Below are positions 6,372 to 8,861 of a stretch of 8,861 nucleotides of DNA, piece by piece (position 1 is the stretch's first letter; every line of letters starts with the position of its first letter). The position numbers and the translations under genes are program-made. The DNA lies in contig USAD01000104.1 in NCBI GenBank assembly GCA_900552415.1, forward strand, positions 1-8,861, in the 5' to 3' direction. Origin of the DNA: an uncultured Parabacteroides sp. (lineage in GTDB: Bacteria; Bacteroidota; Bacteroidia; Bacteroidales; Tannerellaceae). Under the pieces are notes generated by a model. It had not been told where the DNA came from and did not search any database. It was given only the letters and a program-made list of their open reading frames with translations.

Positions 6372-6410
6372 GAAAGGGAAGAACATTCATCTTGAATATT
6401 CCTCCCTTTC
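6372..6410 (-). terminator. 17-bp RNA hairpin between rplY and pth
   Basis: In minus-strand RNA the arm at 6394-6410 pairs with 6372-6388 across a 5-base loop (6389-6393). All 17 positions pair, with two G-U wobbles (6380/6402 and 6384/6398). Those wobbles are A-C mismatches on the plus strand, so the structure only forms fully in the rplY-pth transcript. It begins 28 bases after the rplY stop and ends 17 bases before the pth ATG. The bases after the stem (TCTTATCAATT) are a poor U-tract, so partial termination, attenuation or an mRNA-stability or processing element are all possible. Confidence 0.65.
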
Positions 6411-6437
6411 CGTATGATTGAATATCGTGATTCAAAC

Positions 6438-7022
6438 TTATGCTTTAGCTTGCGCACCGCGAGCCGCACGAGTCAATTGAACAGCGCAGACAACAGCGTT
6501 CTTCGCGTTCATCAGCTCCAGACCCTCGAAATGCAAAGCGCCAACCTGCAGGGTCTTGCCCAAGCCCAGGTGATCAACGTTGATTGTCAACTTCTCAGGG
6601 ATCTGATCGTAAGTAGCTTTCACTTTCAGCTTTCTCATGCTCAAAGTCAGCTTACCACCGGCCTTAACACCTTCTGCGTGACCCTCAAGAACAACCGGAA
6701 CCTCCATAACGATCGCCTTCTCTTTAGTTACTTCCAGGAAGTCGATGTGCAGGATCTTGTCTGTTACAGGGTGGAATTGCAACTCCTTGATAACAGCCAT
6801 GGTTGTTTTGCCATCGATAGTCAACTCAACAGCGAAGATCTCCGGAGTGTAAACCAATTTACGAACAGCGTCGTTGGTTACTGAGAAGTGAACCACTTTT
6901 TCGCCACCGTAAAGAACGGCGGGGATAACGTTCTCATTACGCATTGCCTTCAATGCTCTTTTCTGATCAGCCGAGCGACCCAAGATCTCACGGCTAGTTC
7001 CTGACAATTGGAATGTTTTCAT
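6438..7022 (-). CDS. rplY: 50S ribosomal protein L25, long (CTC/TL5) form
   Basis: The 194-residue protein binds 5S rRNA in the central protuberance of the 50S subunit. The N-terminal L25 domain (about 1-95) shows REILGRSADQKRALKAMRNENVIPAVLYGG, where the basic stretch and VIPAVLYG are family marks, and FHPVTDKILHIDFLEV near 82-97. The C-terminal CTC/TL5 domain (about 98-185) contains VPVVLEGHAEGVKAGGKL and LTINVDHLGLGKTLQV. The length is that of the two-domain form; E. coli L25 is only about 94 residues. A short Ala/Arg/Lys tail (RAARGAQAKA) follows. It is the first gene of the minus-strand operon with pth and the S4 gene. Confidence 0.96.
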   Translation of the reverse strand: MKTFQLSGTSREILGRSADQKRALKAMRNENVIPAVLYGGEKVVHFSVTNDAVRKLVYTPEIFAVELTIDGKTTMAVIKELQFHPVTDKILHIDFLEVTKEKAIVMEVPVVLEGHAEGVKAGGKLTLSMRKLKVKATYDQIPEKLTINVDHLGLGKTLQVGALHFEGLELMNAKNAVVCAVQLTRAARGAQAKA

Positions 7023-7051
7023 CTTGTTCTAAAAATTAATTGTGTTACTCA

Positions 7052-7077
7052 AAATTAGATGTTTTGCTTTCTAATTT
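7052..7077 (-). promoter_or_regulatory. Inverted repeat in the rplY 5' leader
   Basis: AAATTAGA (7052-7059) and TCTAATTT (7070-7077) are perfect 8-bp arms around a 10-base loop, inside the inferred leader of rplY and 29 bases before its start codon. It could be a ribosomal-protein leader structure. The stem is A+T-rich, so chance is possible. Confidence 0.35.
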
Positions 7078-7109
7078 CCCATCACACGTACGGGGCGTAA
7101 AAAGCGGTG

Positions 7110-7140
7110 CAAATGTAGTGCTTTTTTTCTTTCCGGCAAA
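7110..7140 (-). promoter_or_regulatory. rplY operon promoter, full consensus
   Basis: On the minus strand TTTG (7137-7140), a 19-base spacer and TACATTTG (7110-7117) match the Bacteroidetes housekeeping promoter exactly. Transcription should start near 7100-7106, leaving a leader of about 80 bases. This is the best promoter in the window, as suits a ribosomal protein gene. Confidence 0.75.
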
Positions 7141-7213
7141 CAGTGGATTTGTTATTTTAGTCTTTTAAGGATCTTTTCTTCCTTCTCATACCTTTAATAA
7201 GGGATAAAATTTG

Positions 7214-7221
7214 TATGTTTG
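7214..7221 (+). promoter_or_regulatory. Putative promoter of the AraC-family gene, -7 element
   Basis: TATGTTTG is a full match to TAnnTTTG, 43 bases before the ATG at 7265. The only upstream partner is TTTA (7193-7196) at a 17-base spacing, so the -33 element is weak. That would fit a promoter needing an activator. Confidence 0.45.
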
Positions 7222-7264
7222 CTTTTGGCTTTTGTTTTTTAGAGAAGAAAATGGTTGAGGAATT

Positions 7265-8167
7265 ATGGGAGATTTACCATTAGTCGAGATTGGTGAGGTA
7301 ATAGAAGAATTAGGGGTAACCGATTGTTATCAGGAAGATCTGCTTTTTTTGGAATATGATAAGGCGCTCGTAAAGTCGAGAGGGGAGACTCTGTTCTCGC
7401 ATGCCCGGCTTAACGCGTTGGCGCTTTTTCTCGTATTGGAGGGAGAAGCGGATCTGACGGTGGATCATATGCCCTATAAGTTGATTAAGGGGAGTTTCCT
7501 GACGTTAATGCCGAGCCATACCTTACGGATGATCCATGTGGATGAGGATTTTCGTGGTTATTTGATCGCCGTGTCGAGTTCCTTCATGAATGACTATGGT
7601 TTGTTCCGGCAGAAAAACACGTCGATGCTGCGTTATATGGAGATACGTAAGAATCCATGTGCGGTATTCGAGCCTTCCGAGGCGGAGGTGGTTCGCGACC
7701 AGATGCTCTTGGTACGTTCCAAGATCAGGCAAAAGGATCATTACTTCTATAAGGAGATCATGCAAAACGCCTTGGCTGGTTTGATGTTGGAGTTGGGCAA
7801 TATCTTTTCCGCTAAAAAAGAATTTACCGCTTCGCCAGCCTTGTCGAGAAAAGAGGATCTGTTGGAGCAATTCCTGAAATTGTTGTTCGAGAATTGCCGT
7901 GAGCAGCATGGTGTTGCCTATTATGCTGAGCGGCTTTTTATAACACCTCAGTATCTGTCGTTAATATTGAAGACTTTGACAGGAAAATCGGCGAACAAGT
8001 GGATCGACGATGCCTTGATCATGGAGGCGAGGGTCCTCTTGAAAGCGCCGCAAGCCACAGTGCAACAAGTGGCGGACCTGTTGCATTTTTCCGACCAGTC
8101 TACTTTCGGGAAATTCTTCAAGAAACATATGGGAGTATCTCCAATGGAGTACCGCAAGTCCCGTTGA
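7265..8167 (+). CDS. AraC-family transcriptional regulator
   Basis: The 300-residue protein has an N-terminal cupin-like sensing domain (about residues 20-110; FLVLEGEADLTVDHMPYKLIKGSFLTLMPSH is a typical jelly-roll core) and a helical linker. The C-terminal DNA-binding domain (about 213-300) has two helix-turn-helix units: YYAERLFITPQYLSLILKTL, then GKSANKWI; and TVQQVADLLHFSDQSTFGKF with GVSPMEYRKS, the usual AraC end. It probably binds DNA in response to a small ligand that I cannot name. There is no sensor-kinase partner and no membrane segment, so it is a one-component regulator. It diverges from rplY and converges on the DUF308 gene, so the sequence does not reveal its target. Confidence 0.93.
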   Translation: MGDLPLVEIGEVIEELGVTDCYQEDLLFLEYDKALVKSRGETLFSHARLNALALFLVLEGEADLTVDHMPYKLIKGSFLTLMPSHTLRMIHVDEDFRGYLIAVSSSFMNDYGLFRQKNTSMLRYMEIRKNPCAVFEPSEAEVVRDQMLLVRSKIRQKDHYFYKEIMQNALAGLMLELGNIFSAKKEFTASPALSRKEDLLEQFLKLLFENCREQHGVAYYAERLFITPQYLSLILKTLTGKSANKWIDDALIMEARVLLKAPQATVQQVADLLHFSDQSTFGKFFKKHMGVSPMEYRKSR

Positions 8168-8170
8168 GGA

Positions 8171-8206
8171 CAAGAGGCCACCCTTTCTTATTACGGCGGC
8201 CTCTTG
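8171..8206. terminator. Inverted repeat between convergent genes, possible bidirectional terminator
   Basis: CAAGAGGCC (8171-8179) and GGCCTCTTG (8198-8206) are perfect 9-bp arms around an 18-base loop. The stem lies between the stop codons of the AraC gene and the DUF308 gene, four bases after one and eight bases before the other. It has no U-tract in either direction, but position and G+C content favour termination both ways. Confidence 0.6.
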
Positions 8207-8213
8207 ACGAATG

Positions 8214-8738
8214 TCAGGCTTGTGTCCTTTTGAATTTGTACCAGTTGATCAGTTCGCAGCCTCCATAGAACAGGATCGCGACCCCAAAAACGACAAGCGT
8301 GTTCGCCATAACCTCAAACGGGTAAAGCAAGATCATCACGCCTGTGGCGAGGATCAGGGTCGGCAACAGGTAAAAGCCGAATGGAACGACCGCCCATTTC
8401 CGGGCCATGATAAGCTGAATGATTTGTTGTGCCCCCGCCAAGACCAAGAGTCCTCCTAATATATACATTAATATATTGACAAAAAATGAAGGCATGATCA
8501 TTAACCATGCGCCTAGCAGGATACTGCCGGCAGCGTCAACCGGAAAAATCGGGTTTGCTTCTGGTCCGCTTCCCCGACGGCTCAGGTATGAGAAAATGGA
8601 GATGATTCCAGGTATGGCGAACAAGGCGCCGATCGCCATGATCAGATAATTGATGGCCGCCTCTGGCCATAAGATGAGAAGCAGGCCTAACAAGATGGAG
8701 AAACTGCCTCTTAAGATCATGTTGTTTAGAGTTCTCAT
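8214..8738 (-). CDS. DUF308/HdeD-type membrane protein
   Basis: The 174-residue protein is almost entirely hydrophobic, with about six transmembrane segments (roughly 8-25, 28-50, 67-86, 88-110, 115-137 and 141-163). It shows the internally repeated pattern of the DUF308 family, to which the E. coli acid-resistance protein HdeD belongs: GxxxILLGLLLILWPEAA, then GGLLVLAGAQQIIQLI, then FGVAILFYGGCELINWYKF. Loops are short and basic (SRRGSG; MARKW; KFKRTQA). Location is the inner membrane; function is uncertain, and acid stress is only suggested by HdeD. The start at 8738 gives a short n-region before the first segment; Met7 is an alternative. It is a single gene with a -7-like element upstream. 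Confidence 0.85.
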   Translation of the reverse strand: MRTLNNMILRGSFSILLGLLLILWPEAAINYLIMAIGALFAIPGIISIFSYLSRRGSGPEANPIFPVDAAGSILLGAWLMIMPSFFVNILMYILGGLLVLAGAQQIIQLIMARKWAVVPFGFYLLPTLILATGVMILLYPFEVMANTLVVFGVAILFYGGCELINWYKFKRTQA

Positions 8739-8780
8739 GATGATATTGTTTAATGAGTTTTGAGTTTATTATAATAACAG

Positions 8781-8788
8781 CGAAGGTA
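8781..8788 (-). promoter_or_regulatory. Putative promoter of the DUF308 gene, -7 element
   Basis: TACCTTCG on the minus strand is one base off TAnnTTTG and lies 42 bases before the start codon. No clear -33 TTTG is present. The remaining bases to 8861 show no gene. Confidence 0.35.
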
Positions 8789-8861
8789 CATTTTTTGATG
8801 TTCACTTGTTCGTTTTTTCCAAGAAATTACCGGATATAAACTTTACTGTCTTTAGCTCAAG

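Overview
The window looks like chromosome from a Bacteroidales bacterium, most likely Parabacteroides or a close relative. Evidence: TAnnTTTG-type -7 promoter elements, almost no Shine-Dalgarno sites, the minus-strand run rplY - pth - S4-domain protein that I know from Bacteroides, Parabacteroides and Porphyromonas, and several families largely confined to this group (DUF4251, DUF4136 lipoproteins, DUF3843). The genus is inferred; no rRNA or species marker is present.

Layout: (1) 1-895, minus: the N-terminal 298 codons of the glutamate synthase large subunit, cut by the window edge. (2) 1143-1667, minus: a small nitroreductase ending in a 10-bp hairpin. (3) 1834-3719, plus: a three-gene envelope operon, divergent from the nitroreductase, encoding a secreted DUF4251 protein, a DUF4136 lipoprotein with an acidic segment after the lipid-bearing Cys, and a small outer-membrane beta-barrel. 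(4) 3720-4031: a convergent gap holding a GC3-biased orphan reading frame and a 42-bp tandem repeat. (5) 4032-7022, minus: rplY - pth - hslR-like - DUF3843, led by a near-consensus promoter and with a 17-bp RNA hairpin between rplY and pth. (6) 7265-8167, plus: an AraC-family regulator, divergent from rplY. (7) 8214-8738, minus: a DUF308/HdeD-type membrane protein facing the regulator, with a 9-bp inverted repeat between them.

Most of this is housekeeping: nitrogen assimilation (GltB), translation and ribosome rescue (L25, Pth, the Hsp15-like S4 protein) and envelope functions. I see no defence system, CRISPR array, integrase, transposase, tRNA or rRNA. The least explained parts are the 42-bp repeat with the orphan frame beside it, the long hairpin between rplY and pth, and the uncharacterised envelope operon. 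I found no convincing complete new system.
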